Source: CAG-307 sp964524125
GTDB taxonomy: Bacteria; Bacillota_I; Bacilli_A; Acholeplasmatales; Anaeroplasmataceae
Assembly: GCA_964524125.1 (NCBI GenBank)
Contig: CAZGBY010000024.1
Span: 1 to 24,803 of the forward strand
Length of the DNA stretch: 24,803 nucleotides
Reading direction: 5' to 3'
The first letter of the stretch is position 1. Each line of letters opens with the position of its first letter. Shown piece by piece: positions 24,290-24,803 of the stretch. A program made the position numbers and the translations under genes. The notes under the pieces are model-generated. The model was given only the letters and a program-made list of their open reading frames with translations. It did not search any database and was not told where the DNA came from.

Positions 24290-24803
24290 TTTAAATATTG
24301 AATTATATACAAGAAAGAAAACTGTAAGTTTTTTAGAAAAACTACTTAGATGTATAAATGATGACTTTCGTCATGATTTATTTAAAAGTATTTTATATGA
24401 TGAAGTGCCATATAAAACATCAAGTGAAGAAAAATATAAAAACTATTATGATTCTTTTATGTATTTATTAAATAATAAATCATCTCCATTAACTACAAAA
24501 CTATTAAATAAATTTTTTAATTTATTTGATGATTGTTTAATTATTGATGATTATATACTAAATAAATTAACTACTTATTATTTTAATATTTCTTATTTAG
24601 AAGGTATTAAACAAGCTATATTATTTCATATAGAAGTATATAAACAATTATCATTTATTGATGACAACACAAAATTAATATTAAGTTTAATATTCTTAAA
24701 CTATATATTAGTTAGAAACAATATACCCATTATAAGAATATTGAGACTAAATTTTAATGAATATATAAAATATAGAAATTTATTTATTAAAGATAATTCT
24801 AAT
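24282..24803 (+). CDS. Fic-like protein with degenerate catalytic motif (3' partial)
   Basis: The frame starts at ATG 24282 inside the end of the holin-like gene (overlap 8 bases; an in-frame stop at 24258 excludes an earlier start) and runs off the window after 174 residues. Residues 100-165 follow the Fic fold: EGIKQAILFHIEVYKQ, then LSFIDDNTK (123-131) where HPFxDGNGR is expected, then the helix LILSLIFLNYILVRNNIPII and the NEYIKYRN block equivalent to R-x-x-YY-x-A. The catalytic His is Leu, both Gly are lost and Arg is Lys, so AMP transfer is unlikely. It may be a binding or regulatory pseudoenzyme. Very low GC and Asn/Lys richness could inflate similarity. The N-terminal 90 residues match nothing I know. 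Confidence 0.5.
   Translation, partial: MSNLNIELYTRKKTVSFLEKLLRCINDDFRHDLFKSILYDEVPYKTSSEEKYKNYYDSFMYLLNNKSSPLTTKLLNKFFNLFDDCLIIDDYILNKLTTYYFNISYLEGIKQAILFHIEVYKQLSFIDDNTKLILSLIFLNYILVRNNIPIIRILRLNFNEYIKYRNLFIKDNSN

Noticed and set aside
24014..24803. Prophage edge
   Set aside because: A single holin-like gene is not enough; no attachment repeat, integrase, lysin or structural gene is seen within the window.

Overview
The window is AT-rich chromosomal DNA (estimated below 30% GC by eye) from a low-GC Firmicutes/Bacilli-type bacterium. Gene content and codon habits resemble the uncultured gut Bacilli of the RF39/RFN20 or Erysipelotrichia-Mollicutes-related kind; this placement is inference, as no rRNA is present. 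TGA is a stop codon here (it ends priA, the DUF4038 hydrolase and a small minus-strand gene), so this is not a code-4 mycoplasma. A D,D-carboxypeptidase with a signal peptide implies a peptidoglycan wall. No tRNA, rRNA, CRISPR array or insertion sequence was seen.

Layout. (1) 1-2310 is accessory: the C-terminal end of an RHS-repeat protein with a His-rich toxin-like tip, its probable immunity gene, a small minus-strand zinc ribbon, and a decayed second toxin-immunity cassette whose immunity gene carries a frameshift and a stop. (2) 2312-4923 is a sugar-processing locus: a TetR-type regulator divergent from a DUF4038/GH140-like hydrolase and a CE12-like SGNH esterase, with three palindromic half-sites between them. 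(3) 4970-7689 carries dacF, a SpoVID-like SPOCS protein and a YsxE/CotS-like protein, a sporulation-type cluster. (4) 7738-9953 is a large OB-fold-repeat lipoprotein behind a perfect cre/LacI-type palindrome, followed by a small minus-strand membrane protein. (5) 10296-16257 is an information-processing operon: glycyl-tRNA synthetase, dnaG, rpoD, trmK and an alpha/beta hydrolase. (6) 16269-17635 has a THF riboswitch in front of folT, which carries an unusual N-terminal membrane-anchored ectodomain. (7) 17714-23944 has a SAM-I riboswitch with a terminator, heading priA-fmt-(degenerate HD-GYP membrane protein)-TSCPD protein-metK and closed by a 21-bp terminator. (8) 24014-24803 has a holin-like protein overlapping the start of a Fic-like protein whose catalytic motif is lost; that gene runs off the window.

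How the genes fit together. The two riboswitches sit in tandem and tie folate uptake (folT), formyl-THF use (fmt) and SAM synthesis (metK) into one one-carbon region. metK has no visible promoter of its own and appears to depend on the SAM switch almost 5 kb upstream, so priA and fmt would be SAM-regulated too. The least-described elements are the FolT fusion, the catalytically dead HD-GYP and Fic proteins, and the presence of spoVID-ysxE in this kind of genome.
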